A stretch of DNA of 64,000 nucleotides from Idiomarina rhizosphaerae (GTDB lineage: Bacteria > Pseudomonadota > Gammaproteobacteria > Enterobacterales > Alteromonadaceae): the NCBI RefSeq assembly GCF_024159085.1, contig NZ_JAMZDE010000007.1, positions 486,783 to 550,782 of the forward strand, read 5' to 3'. This document shows positions 46,509-55,792 of this stretch, piece after piece. The number at the start of each line of letters is the position of its first letter. The first letter of the stretch is position 1. A model generated the notes under the pieces. The model worked only from the letters and a program-made list of their open reading frames with translations, did no database searches and was not told the DNA's origin. The translations under genes were made by a program, and so were the position numbers.

Positions 46509-47108
46509 CTATGGAGCTTTGCGGAGTACCGGTTGCCCATAGTTTTCGTCCAGCTGTCTAACCGCCGACTCCGGAATAAATACCTGCGCCACACTGGCCA
46601 CTTCTTTGGTATTGATATTCACTAACCGGGCGTTAGCCATAACGCCATTCCGGTGATGAGACAAAGTACCGACCAATACATGAGTAATTGGCATGATCTC
46701 ATCCAGTTCCAGATAGTCACGAGTTAACGCAAAGTCACCTTTTGGAGTCACCCGGATAAAGTCAGTCGCTTTAAAGTCGAGAACGCTTAGCTCACGACTG
46801 TGTAGCTCCTGCACCAATTGCTCTGACAGCACCATACTTAACGGCGAACTTTGGTCATATTGGCCAGTTACCCCAACCAAATTAGTTATCCCCACCTTTG
46901 CGCTATTCAGCCGAATGCTGGCATTTTTGACCAGTTGCTCGGCAAGCTCAGCGCTATACCTGGCACTGTATGGCTGAGTATAAATTTCCTCTGCTGCCGC
47001 TTTCTCTTCGTCGCTTACTTCAGTCTGCGCTACTTCCTGCTTAGTCGGCGACATGGTGCAGGCTCCCAGAAACAACGCAGTAAAACTTACAAAAATGGAT
47101 AACTTCAT
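46509..47108 (-). CDS. FlgO-like lipoprotein (second of pair)
   Basis: A 199-residue lipoprotein: signal peptide with lipobox LGAC, then the FlgO-type domain SAELAEQLVKNASIRLNSAKVGIT, SPLSMVLSEQLVQELHSRELSVLDFKATDFI, MPITHVLVGTLSHHRNGVMANARLVN. FlgO is an outer-membrane protein of the polar flagellar base in Vibrio. It lies 14 bases after a paralog on the same strand, about 11 kb from flgP and flgT. Confidence 0.82.
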   Translation of the reverse strand: MKLSIFVSFTALFLGACTMSPTKQEVAQTEVSDEEKAAAEEIYTQPYSARYSAELAEQLVKNASIRLNSAKVGITNLVGVTGQYDQSSPLSMVLSEQLVQELHSRELSVLDFKATDFIRVTPKGDFALTRDYLELDEIMPITHVLVGTLSHHRNGVMANARLVNINTKEVASVAQVFIPESAVRQLDENYGQPVLRKAP

Positions 47109-47122
47109 GGCTGTGCCTCTTT

Positions 47123-47689
47123 TTAATGACGCTGTAAACGACCGTTAACTAGCTCAGTTTGTTTATTTGGCCAATACAAGTGTTTAGGAACATAACGATT
47201 AGCCGCAGCCAAAACTTCCTGATTACGACGGTCGACAATACGCAAATTAACCATAGTCCCCGCGTCTTTTCGAGACAGAGTTCCCACCAGAACCCAGTCA
47301 ATTTCAGGATGTTGTTCAAGCTCATCTACGTCACGGGAAAGCAGCGTAGCCCCCTCTTCCGCGACAGAGATGTAAGATTTGGCACGGAATTCAACCAGGC
47401 TTAAATTGCGCTCTTTAAGATGCGCATAGATGCTTTCGCTCAACTGATGGCTGAGTTCGTTTAACGAATCACCCGCTTGCGGCTGCTCAAGCGTCTCCGC
47501 TAATACCCAGCGAGTTACGCCAATGTTAGACCCATAGTGAGAATGATTGTCGTGAGTGAGCTGACTCGCGAGTTGCTCGGCTAAGTCGTCGCCGATAGCT
47601 TCGTGAGGGTTGTTAGCATGCGCTGTTGCTGAGCCTGAAGCCAAGAAAAATGACAGTGAGAAACAAAGAATGAGCACCCGATAAAACAT
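47123..47689 (-). CDS. FlgO-like protein (first of pair)
   Basis: A 188-residue exported protein: signal peptide MFYRVLILCFSLSFFLASGS, no clear lipobox Cys, then DLAEQLASQLTHDNHSHYGSNIGVT, DSLNELSHQLSESIYAHLKERNLSLVEFRAKSYI, EIDWVLVGTLSRKDAGTMVNLRIVDRRNQEV. It shares the FlgO domain layout with its downstream neighbour, so the pair is a duplication or a heteromeric set. Its role in the flagellum is inferred from family only. Confidence 0.78.
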   Translation of the reverse strand: MFYRVLILCFSLSFFLASGSATAHANNPHEAIGDDLAEQLASQLTHDNHSHYGSNIGVTRWVLAETLEQPQAGDSLNELSHQLSESIYAHLKERNLSLVEFRAKSYISVAEEGATLLSRDVDELEQHPEIDWVLVGTLSRKDAGTMVNLRIVDRRNQEVLAAANRYVPKHLYWPNKQTELVNGRLQRH

Positions 47690-47841
47690 AGCCTGACCTT
47701 TAATGATAGAGCTTATGTGTTGTTATCGGCTGGTTTGGGGGAAGGTTTAGGGAATATGGCTATTTGACTTTGAACTAGAGTTCCTTTTTGCAGTGACAAA
47801 CTAAATTTACGACATGTGTTCACCCATCACATAATTACATT

Positions 47842-48480
47842 TCAAGTGACCTTGCAGTTAGCTGCCACCATAACCCGAGGTGACTCGCCCCAATAAGTTA
47901 AAACTTCGTGCTCCAAATAGCCGGGAAACACTATCAACGTGCCATTTCTCGGACTCAAGGTAATGTTTGAGGAACTATATGCCCCCTGAAGATGCTCATT
48001 AACAAAGTCAGGTATTACTGATGCTGGCTTATTAGGATTGTAGAGCCTTATTTTTCCACTATTTTTTTTATTATCAATAATATCTCCAGTATCAACGTAG
48101 TAAACCATTGCCCAACTATATTCACCATGTGAGTGAACACTTTTACTACTACCATAGTAAGAAAAGTGAAACCAGCTTTCGAAGGAGTAATTAAGGCTTA
48201 ATGATTCACTCTTTGATAAACCACAAAAGTAAGCCGTTACTTCTTGTGCTACCTGCTTAAATATCGCGCTAAGCTCCGAGATACCGTCTTTCCTAGACTG
48301 TTTAAATAAATCAAATTGACTTACAAAAACATCACCATCATCGGTAGGAAATTTATCTCTACTATACCCCTCAGATTTTAGTTCATTTAAACTCCGCTTA
48401 AGTGTTTCATTTAAATTTTCGGAACTTGGCACCTGAAGGACAGCTATAGGTGGCATAAATTTATTAAGAGGTTTTATCAT
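47842..48480 (-). CDS. 2OG-Fe(II) oxygenase family protein
   Basis: A 212-residue protein. The fold markers are FESWFHFSYYGSSKSVHSHGEYSWAMVYYV, with an HSH metal site, RLYNPN, and GTLIVFPGYLEHEV with the distal His and a later Arg (PRVMVAANC). This matches the 2OG-Fe(II) oxygenase group common in marine bacteria. It lies just downstream of a TonB receptor but after that gene's terminator. Its ATG (48480) has no separate ribosome binding site; the only AGG lies in the terminator arm. Substrate unknown. Its base composition looks AT-rich next to the flagellar genes. Confidence 0.82.
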   Translation of the reverse strand: MIKPLNKFMPPIAVLQVPSSENLNETLKRSLNELKSEGYSRDKFPTDDGDVFVSQFDLFKQSRKDGISELSAIFKQVAQEVTAYFCGLSKSESLSLNYSFESWFHFSYYGSSKSVHSHGEYSWAMVYYVDTGDIIDNKKNSGKIRLYNPNKPASVIPDFVNEHLQGAYSSSNITLSPRNGTLIVFPGYLEHEVLTYWGESPRVMVAANCKVT

Positions 48481-48486
48481 AAATAT

Positions 48487-48514
48487 TAAAAAGGCACCTC
48501 TTGGGTGCCTTTTC
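48487..48514 (-). terminator. Terminator of TonB receptor 1
   Basis: Minus-strand RNA: GGCACCC-AAGA-GGTGCC with a T run. It lies between the receptor stop (48538) and the oxygenase start (48480). Confidence 0.85.
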
Positions 48515-48537
48515 CTTATTGTAATTAACCCAACATT

Positions 48538-51270
48538 CTAGAACTGAACGCTATAGCGCGCGTACATGAAACGTCCGATATTGCTATACAGACCTTGGTC
48601 ATAAAATGGCCAACCACCAAGAGTTGAAATTGGAGGATTCTCATCTGTAAGGTTACGTAAACCAACTTTTATGCTTTGATTTTCTGCAAATTGGAAGCCG
48701 TAATAAACGTCAAGTTCAGTATATGAATCTACTGGAATCGCATCATTTTGGAATCCACATGAGCCAGATACTCGGCCGCCGACATAGTCGTCTGTTGTTC
48801 CTAAGTAGCGGACGTGCGCACCAGCACTATGCGCTCCATTCTGCCAATCAGCAGAAAGATTTGCCTTCCACTCTGGTTCGCTGGTCGTTCCTATATCGTC
48901 ACACAATGGTTGTGTTGCTGAGGATTGACGCAAATGCTCAAGCTGTGTATCAGCACGTAGTCCCCAATTGATGACTCCAAAGTCACCAAATTCTTGAAGG
49001 TAATTCATATCAATACTTACACCTTTAGCCGACTCTTCGGTTAAGTTCTGTAAGTTTGTAAGAATATATGCTTCATCACCAACACCGAATAAACGCCCAT
49101 TAACTCGATTGACCAATTCAGGATACTGTTCTTCATTGTTAATAATTTCTTGAATACCAAGAGTACCAACAATATTTTCCACTTCAAGTGACCAATAATC
49201 GACAGTCAAATCAAAGTTTTCAAATGGTTGAGCGACCAATCCGACGTTCCAACTTTTGGACTCTTCCGGCTCAAGCTCGGTATTACCACCGCTACGACTA
49301 TTCAGCTGACGGCTAGGACACTCATCGGCAGGAATTCCAACATTTTCACAATAAGTGAAGTCTACAGCTTCAGTTACACCGAAAGACTGTCCCAGAAATA
49401 GTTGGTGAAGGTCTGGAGCTTTGAAGCCGGTACCATATGACGCACGCACCATATAACTTTCATTGATATTATATGTCGCACCAAGCTGATAGGTTGTTTT
49501 AGAGGCATCACCACCCGTCCAATCAATTCGATCTCGACGTAATGCACCTTTAAGCTCGAATCCATCAAATAATGGAGCGGCAACCTCAGTGTAAAAAGCA
49601 TTCACGCTACGCGCGCCTTCACCATTTGAACCCGCGCCACCGATTACTTGGCCATCGGAAGTCGCTGGGTCAGAGCGGTCGGTGAACGATTCACGTCGCC
49701 AATCTACGCCAGCCGCGAACCCTAGATTACCACCAGGAAGTTCCACCCCTGTAACGCCACCTATGGTGAAACCCGCAAAGCTTTGCGTTGACTCACCGGT
49801 TCGATGAGTTGATGCTTGAAGGGAGTTCAATAACTCTTGACCTTCACGATCCGAGAAATCATTGAATTCGAAAGGATTTATTCCTCCGTCAGCTATAGCT
49901 CCTTCAACACCTGCTAGTAAAAGCTGCCCACCAGCACCTATCTGGCGGTTTACCAGTTTAGTATGGCCTACGTGGAAATCCCAGTCATAAGAGCCCCAAT
50001 AACCGTTTAAGCCAACGATCCCTGAAAAGGTAGTATTAGTATTGTCTTTCTGACGATTAGGAAAATCAACCCAGCGGCGTCCCATACCGAAAGCTACGTC
50101 ATCTCTGATTACCGTATCTCCGGCTCCATTAGTAGTAAGCAGAGTATCTAACGCTTCTTGAGGCAGGTTATTCTGTAAGAAGTCAAGAGCGTATGGGCTA
50201 CCAGCAACATTTATAAAGCCAGGCGCTGGTGCGTTCGAAGTTTTCGTGTAAGCGCGAGAATATCTGAACTCACCATAGGCATTAAGATCTGCAGTTAACT
50301 TATGGTTAATTGTTGTATAGATCGACTGTCTATCACTGGCCGGCTGAATTTGATATAGGGGAGCAAAATCATAATAACAGTATTCGTCTCCTCCACTGCC
50401 TCCAACTATATCCCTTTCAGGACAAGCTTCATCAGCAAATAAGTTGTAATATTCATCCGGTTGATCGAATAAAAAGTCGCCATTATTATCTCTATAAACT
50501 TCATACCAACCAGGCAAACCATAAGGAGAACGACCATCCCCATTCGGCACGTTTGGTAAATAAGCGGTACTTCCAATTTCTCTATCACTCGCTTTAATCG
50601 GGCGACGTTCCCAATAATCAAGAGCAAATAAAATTGATGTATCAGCAGATTGAGTGCCAACCACAAGTTGAGCATTTACTTCATCGCCGTCTCCATGCTC
50701 AGTGCCTGCTCCGTATGAAACATTAAAGTCAGCACCTTGGAAATCTTTTTTAGTAATTACGTTTACTACACCAGCAACAGCATCAGAACCATAAATGGCA
50801 GATGCTCCGTCACCTAGATACTCGATACGCTCGACTGCAGCCAAAGGAATTTGGTTTAAATCGACAAAGTCTGACGCAATAGCGTTAACGGGAAGACGAC
50901 GACCATTTAGTAACACTAATGTGTATGACGAACCAAAGCCTTTAGCATCGACAGAGCCAGAACCTGCGACCTGTGTCAAGCTAGCCGACTCAGTATTACC
51001 ACCTGGGCCAGAAACTGTCGTATAACGCAAAAATTCAGAAACAGTTCCAACACCACTGTTCAAAATATCTTCAGAGTCAAAAACAGAAACTGGTGAAGAT
51101 GTTTCCATATCTGTGCGGCTGATACGCGAACCAGTAACCTGGATGCGCTCTACTTCTTCTTCCGCATTTACGTCTGTTTGCGCGTCTTGCGCAATTGCTA
51201 ATGCAGGAAAACCTAAAGACGCAGCAACTGCTGCCGCCGTTAAGCTCTTACGAAATGTCATATTTTTCAT
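48538..51270 (-). CDS. TonB-dependent receptor 1
   Basis: A 910-residue outer-membrane receptor. Signal peptide TFRKSLTAAAVAASLGFPAL region, TonB-box-like ERIQVTGSRI, plug domain (VGTVSEFLRYTTV, LLNGRRLPVN, YGSDAVAGVVNVITKK) and a barrel ending in F. The plug is of the carbohydrate/peptide-type group with SRTDMETSSPV. The leader shares sequence with the receptor upstream. It is the middle of three receptors on this strand; substrate unknown. Confidence 0.93.
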   Translation of the reverse strand: MKNMTFRKSLTAAAVAASLGFPALAIAQDAQTDVNAEEEVERIQVTGSRISRTDMETSSPVSVFDSEDILNSGVGTVSEFLRYTTVSGPGGNTESASLTQVAGSGSVDAKGFGSSYTLVLLNGRRLPVNAIASDFVDLNQIPLAAVERIEYLGDGASAIYGSDAVAGVVNVITKKDFQGADFNVSYGAGTEHGDGDEVNAQLVVGTQSADTSILFALDYWERRPIKASDREIGSTAYLPNVPNGDGRSPYGLPGWYEVYRDNNGDFLFDQPDEYYNLFADEACPERDIVGGSGGDEYCYYDFAPLYQIQPASDRQSIYTTINHKLTADLNAYGEFRYSRAYTKTSNAPAPGFINVAGSPYALDFLQNNLPQEALDTLLTTNGAGDTVIRDDVAFGMGRRWVDFPNRQKDNTNTTFSGIVGLNGYWGSYDWDFHVGHTKLVNRQIGAGGQLLLAGVEGAIADGGINPFEFNDFSDREGQELLNSLQASTHRTGESTQSFAGFTIGGVTGVELPGGNLGFAAGVDWRRESFTDRSDPATSDGQVIGGAGSNGEGARSVNAFYTEVAAPLFDGFELKGALRRDRIDWTGGDASKTTYQLGATYNINESYMVRASYGTGFKAPDLHQLFLGQSFGVTEAVDFTYCENVGIPADECPSRQLNSRSGGNTELEPEESKSWNVGLVAQPFENFDLTVDYWSLEVENIVGTLGIQEIINNEEQYPELVNRVNGRLFGVGDEAYILTNLQNLTEESAKGVSIDMNYLQEFGDFGVINWGLRADTQLEHLRQSSATQPLCDDIGTTSEPEWKANLSADWQNGAHSAGAHVRYLGTTDDYVGGRVSGSCGFQNDAIPVDSYTELDVYYGFQFAENQSIKVGLRNLTDENPPISTLGGWPFYDQGLYSNIGRFMYARYSVQF

Positions 51271-51344
51271 GAGTAAAAACTCCCTGGAACGTTTTTATTA
51301 TGCCGCTTCTTTTATAGAAGCTGTTGTGAATTTATCAGGAAGTT
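51271..51344 (-). promoter_or_regulatory. Conserved TonB-receptor leader 1, SD in possible hairpin
   Basis: The leader has an inner hairpin GCTTCT-5 bases-AGAAGC (51305-51321), and the 9-base SD region CAGGGAGTT (minus, at 51278-51286) that can pair with AACTTCCTG (minus, at 51336-51344) with one G-U pair. A 35-base block next to the start is identical to leader 2. It may alternatively be promoter DNA; a TATAAA lies in the hairpin loop. The rest of the 324-base gap to the next gene is plain AT-rich sequence with a terminator. Confidence 0.5.
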
Positions 51345-51518
51345 AAAAGTTTGTAAACTTTTAGTGAGTATTTTGTTTCTTTTTCGAAAGGGCTTAATGG
51401 AATTCTAGTTTTCGAACAAGAAATTCTAACTTACTCAACGAGCTAGGCTTTAAGTAAACTCGCTCAGCGAAAACCAACAGAAATACAAAGTTAAGAAAGA
51501 ACTTACACTCCTCAATAT

Positions 51519-51556
51519 AAAAAGCCGCAGTTGGTTATTCCAACTGCGGCTTTCGG
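51519..51556 (-). terminator. Terminator of TonB receptor 2
   Basis: Minus-strand: AAAGCCGCAGTTGG, 5-base loop, CCAACTGCGGC followed by T run. A long, stable stem just after the receptor 2 stop (51595). Confidence 0.9.
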
Positions 51557-51594
51557 TTTACAGCCAAGTTACCTTGGTTACTTTATGCAGATCT

Positions 51595-54582
51595 TTAGAA
51601 GCGAGCTTCAAATCCTAATCTCACGTAGCGCGGAGTCTGCCAAGAATATGCCGCTCCGTAAAATTGATTGCGATTGCCTTCAGTTACTTCATAGTGCTCA
51701 TTTAACGAAGTTGGCTCCTGAGTGTTCAATACATTGAACACATCAAGTGATGCTTTCATATCGACACCGGACACAGTGAAGTTATAGGCAACTGACGCAT
51801 CAATATTGAATGTCCATGACGTCCGCCCTACTGTTCCACGCGGAATTCGATCATATGTACAATCATCATCGACGCAATCCGCTATATAGAACGTATCACC
51901 ATAGCCACCAAAGATATTAGCGTTTTTATTCGGGTATCCCTTACCAAACGCTGACAACGGGCGACCACTTGACAATGAGCTATTGAAACCAACGGTCCAA
52001 TTTTCATCCAAGTCATAACTACCAAACAACTTCAGAACGTGACGACGGTCGTTAGCTTGATAACCTTGGGCACCATCCATAAGTGCAGGGAAATCAAAGT
52101 CCTGTGTTACACCTGGGTCAGCCTGGTCTATATCTGACTTAACAGCCCCTTCAAAGTTACCGGTACTACGAGACCAAGTATAAATAAAGTTCATACGGAA
52201 GTCGTCAGTACGATATTTAAATTCACTTTGTAGTGCCAGGTACTCATTGTTAGCTTCAGGCATTTGAATAGTCGTAGCATTTGGATGAGTGGTCAATGAA
52301 CCTTCGTCCGGCTGGCCATCTTGCAGACCAAGTTTGCTTCTATCTAAAGACGAACCATCCCAATAATAACCGTCTTTATACCAACTAGAGTCCTCACCAG
52401 GGTTAATCAGAATGCAATAAGGATATGCATAAACCCCACAATAGTCATCAAGAGCACTGGTGACCTCACGATAAGTACCGCGAAGTGAGAATGCAAGGTC
52501 ATCACTTAAGGACTGTTCGAAACCGAGTATTATTTCTTCACGTGCAAATGGATCCGCCTCTTGCGCCTGATAAACGGGTTTAGTCGGAGCTATAGGAACA
52601 GAACTCGTGATACGACTATTTTCCGCTGTACCATTAACTGGTTCAAGCCCTTGCGGTACACCACTAGCTTCATCAATACTATCAAAGTAATAATAAGTAG
52701 TAGTATCACTTATACCCGATGCTGCACGATAAATTGTATTATTAGGTACCGGTAAATAGTATTTACCCCAAGTAGCGTATAGCTTAGTCTCACCTGTACC
52801 AAATACATCCCAACTAACACCTAAACGAGGAGCCCAATCAGTATCAAACGAGTAAAGAACTTCATCTTCGATGCTGCGGCCTTCAAATTCATCTTTACGG
52901 AACCCAATATTTAAAATCATTTTATCCGTTAGACGCCATTCATCTTCGATGTAGTAAGCAGATAATTCAGAACTAAAGCTACCACCACCTTGGAAAATCC
53001 GATCATTGACAACGTCAACTGGTTCACCAGACGTATTCTCCCAAAGTTGCCCAGTATCACCTTGAACACCAGCACCACTCGCATATGTCTCATATGTCCA
53101 ACTGTGACCGCCAATAGGTCTAGTCGTATTAGTTGAATCTCGCTCTTGGTAATCATAACCAGCACGAATAGTGTGGTCGCCCCAATAATACTCAAGGTCT
53201 AAGCGGTACTGAGTATTTTTATCGAAATTTTCACCAAGAGAGCCTCCAGGCCCACAGGGCGTGGCCGGATTTTCAACTTCGCGATTATCAACAACAGTAG
53301 AGCATTCAGTATTAGAAGCTTGAGAGCCATATTGAGACTCTATCTCTCCCGCCATTGCGCTTACAGTCAAATTATCGGTCCAATAGCCTGTATAACTTAA
53401 ACTGTGTGCCGTTCCACCATTCTCAAAAGTTCGGCTACCTATACTCTCACCGATAACTCCAGTGTTAGGGTTATATGGAAATGTATCCCTTTCTTCGGTG
53501 CTTTCATTGGAGTAACCAAAATAACTTAGACGATGGTCTGAATTAATATCCCAATCAATTTTAGCTCCCCAAAATAAGTTATCTCCGCCGCTAGATTCAC
53601 TTTCATTGAAGAAGCTGTCCGCTTGATATTGGCTGTCTCCAGATTCAGTAGCAAATTGAGATTCTTCAGAACGAGGATTAACCAACGCATAGATAAATAG
53701 TTTATCCTCAATAATTGGTCCAGAGGCACTCAAAGATATACTATATTCGTCGTTTTCATTAATGCTATTATCGCGGAATACGTCGCCTGTACCGCCGGAT
53801 CCTCGAGAAACGGAACCTTCTTCTTGCAAACCTGCAGGTTCAAAATATGAAACCGCAGCGAACTCCCACATATTGGTACCGCTTTTAGTGACAGCGTTAA
53901 TTACACCACCTGTGGAGCGACCATATTTAGGCGACATACCGCCGGTTTTGACTTGAAACTCTTTATAAAATTCGAAAGGCACCGAACCGCAACCTAAACC
54001 TCGACGAGTATCGGTAACTTCAAGCCCGTTGATATAGCAGGAGTTCTCAGCTACTGAGGCACCGCCAAATGACGCACCGTCACCAAAGCCTGTGTCACCT
54101 TTTACTGTGCCTGGAGCCAGTAAAGCGACTGATGTTAAGTCACGACCTACAGGCAATTTATCAAATTCGACTTCACTTACAACAAGACCTGAATCGGTAG
54201 TGGTAACGTCAACATTTGAAATCCGGCTTCCACTTACCTGAATAGTTTCAATTGAATCACCTACACGAATAGTTGGCGTTGCATTTGAACCTAAAGCAAC
54301 ACGTACCGTTTGTTTCGCTACCTCTTCACTACCGCGCATTACGGATAGTTCGTAAGTGCCGGTTGGCATAGCAGGAAAACGAAATTCGCCTTCAGTGACT
54401 TGAATTTCGCGTGTAAACCCTGTTTCAGGGTTTTTTGCAACCACTGTTAGTCCTTGCACATTTTGTGCAACAACTTCCCCCAATATACTTGACTGCTGCT
54501 GGGCAATAGCGGGGGCAGCTAATCCCATAGCGGCCGCCACTGCTGCTGCAGTTAAAGTACGTTTAAAAAATGTATTTTTCAT
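51595..54582 (-). CDS. TonB-dependent receptor 2 with carboxypeptidase-like N-terminal domain (Oar-type)
   Basis: A 995-residue receptor. A signal peptide is followed by a carboxypeptidase-regulatory-like beta domain (about 30-110: GEVVAQNVQGLTVVAKNPET, FRFPAMPTGTYELSV), then a plug (GRDLTSVALLAPGTVKGD, YGRSTGGVINAVTKSG) and a barrel ending in F. This OmpA-related (Oar) type layout is common in marine bacteria that use proteins or peptides. Its N-terminus TAAAVAAAMG resembles receptor 1. Substrate unknown. Confidence 0.92.
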   Translation of the reverse strand: MKNTFFKRTLTAAAVAAAMGLAAPAIAQQQSSILGEVVAQNVQGLTVVAKNPETGFTREIQVTEGEFRFPAMPTGTYELSVMRGSEEVAKQTVRVALGSNATPTIRVGDSIETIQVSGSRISNVDVTTTDSGLVVSEVEFDKLPVGRDLTSVALLAPGTVKGDTGFGDGASFGGASVAENSCYINGLEVTDTRRGLGCGSVPFEFYKEFQVKTGGMSPKYGRSTGGVINAVTKSGTNMWEFAAVSYFEPAGLQEEGSVSRGSGGTGDVFRDNSINENDEYSISLSASGPIIEDKLFIYALVNPRSEESQFATESGDSQYQADSFFNESESSGGDNLFWGAKIDWDINSDHRLSYFGYSNESTEERDTFPYNPNTGVIGESIGSRTFENGGTAHSLSYTGYWTDNLTVSAMAGEIESQYGSQASNTECSTVVDNREVENPATPCGPGGSLGENFDKNTQYRLDLEYYWGDHTIRAGYDYQERDSTNTTRPIGGHSWTYETYASGAGVQGDTGQLWENTSGEPVDVVNDRIFQGGGSFSSELSAYYIEDEWRLTDKMILNIGFRKDEFEGRSIEDEVLYSFDTDWAPRLGVSWDVFGTGETKLYATWGKYYLPVPNNTIYRAASGISDTTTYYYFDSIDEASGVPQGLEPVNGTAENSRITSSVPIAPTKPVYQAQEADPFAREEIILGFEQSLSDDLAFSLRGTYREVTSALDDYCGVYAYPYCILINPGEDSSWYKDGYYWDGSSLDRSKLGLQDGQPDEGSLTTHPNATTIQMPEANNEYLALQSEFKYRTDDFRMNFIYTWSRSTGNFEGAVKSDIDQADPGVTQDFDFPALMDGAQGYQANDRRHVLKLFGSYDLDENWTVGFNSSLSSGRPLSAFGKGYPNKNANIFGGYGDTFYIADCVDDDCTYDRIPRGTVGRTSWTFNIDASVAYNFTVSGVDMKASLDVFNVLNTQEPTSLNEHYEVTEGNRNQFYGAAYSWQTPRYVRLGFEARF

Positions 54583-54655
54583 GAAAAACTCCCTGGAACG
54601 TTTTTATTATGCCGCTTCTTTATAGCAGAAGCTTATACCACCGTAGCAGGGAGTT
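54583..54655 (-). promoter_or_regulatory. Conserved TonB-receptor leader 2, SD in possible hairpin
   Basis: Inner hairpin GCTTCT-7 bases-AGAAGC (54614-54632). The SD region CAGGGAGTT (minus, 54587-54595) is perfectly complementary to AACTCCCTG (minus, 54647-54655), forming a 9-bp outer stem around the inner hairpin. The sequence AAACGTTCCAGGGAG is shared with leader 1 and nearly with leader 3. Confidence 0.5.
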
Positions 54656-54739
54656 AACCACTTGTAAAATTTTGGTTGTTATTTTGTTGATTGAATTGAA
54701 GATATAGCTGAGAGCATAGCCGAGCCGGCCTCTTTTCAT

Positions 54740-55654
54740 CTATTTACTACACTGAACGCAACTACCAACAACACCAGTTTCAGGGAAAGCGACGGTCTGT
54801 ATAGTTACATTTTTGAAACCAATGCTTTCAAAAAGTTCTGTAGTGTTAGCTGTATCTCCTAATTGTTCAGTTGCTCTTAGCAAGCTAACCAACCGGGCTT
54901 TGTGTTCATTTATCGCGTTAATATAACCCGACAGCACGCGGTGTGACTCATCAGAATTCCCCTGTGCCGCGGCTTGCAATGCGTGCTTTGTTGCCGGAAC
55001 AAAGTTCATAGCCTGAAAAGCACCGTATCGCTCATACTTTCTGGCGAATTGGTTGAGGTTGTGTTGCTCCCTCAGCGCAGATTTTGGCAAATTATTGGAG
55101 CCATGTTTTAACAAGGCTTCCTGAAGCGGTGTTACCGATTTCTTCAACAGCTTTAGTACAGAAGGGATAAACTCAAATAGTGCTTTGCTGTTTTTATAAA
55201 TGTTTGAATCGGACGAATGCACTAAAGCAATAATATTGCCGCCACGCTTAAGTTGCAAATGCAAATTTTCAAGCCCGATTTGCATATCACCGTATTCGAG
55301 GCCGAAGTGAGAAACAAAGGCGCCCGCTTTTTTATTCGATGGCAGCTTAAAGGTTTCGTAAGGCGTTTCGGCGTGTAGCTTCAGCGTAGTATTAAAAGGC
55401 TTGAGCTCTGCTGAATCTATTCCCAGCACATCGAGCTTTTTTCCTTTTTCTTGCGAATATTCCGTTAGCCATTGAACGACAATGCCGTTACCAGTACCTA
55501 CGTCCACAATTGGTTGTTTAAGCTCATTTTCGTCCATACGCTCAAACCAGAACTTGCGCATTTGGTAGGCTTGCAAGCGGGCTTTATCATCTAAAAAGCT
55601 GGCTTTTGCACCTTTTTGCCAATAGTCACTCCACGGATTTTTTGTTGTTGTCAT
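54740..55654 (-). CDS. SAM-dependent methyltransferase
   Basis: A 304-residue class I methyltransferase: the motif I glycine stretch is IVDVGTGNGIVVQWL, a post-I DVLGIDSAEL acidic residue follows, and a VSHFGLEYGDMQIGLENL motif. The C-terminal end is SCVQCSK. ATG start at 55654 with GGAG 5 bases upstream. It lies between two TonB receptor genes on the same strand, each with its own terminator, so it is probably monocistronic. Substrate unknown; a role in modifying an imported compound cannot be shown. Confidence 0.8.
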   Translation of the reverse strand: MTTTKNPWSDYWQKGAKASFLDDKARLQAYQMRKFWFERMDENELKQPIVDVGTGNGIVVQWLTEYSQEKGKKLDVLGIDSAELKPFNTTLKLHAETPYETFKLPSNKKAGAFVSHFGLEYGDMQIGLENLHLQLKRGGNIIALVHSSDSNIYKNSKALFEFIPSVLKLLKKSVTPLQEALLKHGSNNLPKSALREQHNLNQFARKYERYGAFQAMNFVPATKHALQAAAQGNSDESHRVLSGYINAINEHKARLVSLLRATEQLGDTANTTELFESIGFKNVTIQTVAFPETGVVGSCVQCSK

Positions 55655-55736
55655 GGATACTCCAATTTTTATTATGTACAGATACTTTGCAGCAGCATAC
55701 TATGCCAACAAGGCAATGTCAGCTTGTAGTCGCCCA

Positions 55737-55773
55737 TAAAAAAAGCCAACTGATGTCACCATCAGTTGGCTTT
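55737..55773 (-). terminator. Terminator of TonB receptor 3
   Basis: Minus-strand: AAAGCCAACTGATG, loop, CATCAGTTGGC followed by T run. A long stem about 20 bases after the receptor 3 stop. Confidence 0.9.
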
Positions 55774-55792
55774 GCAAGATAATTAAGCTCTT

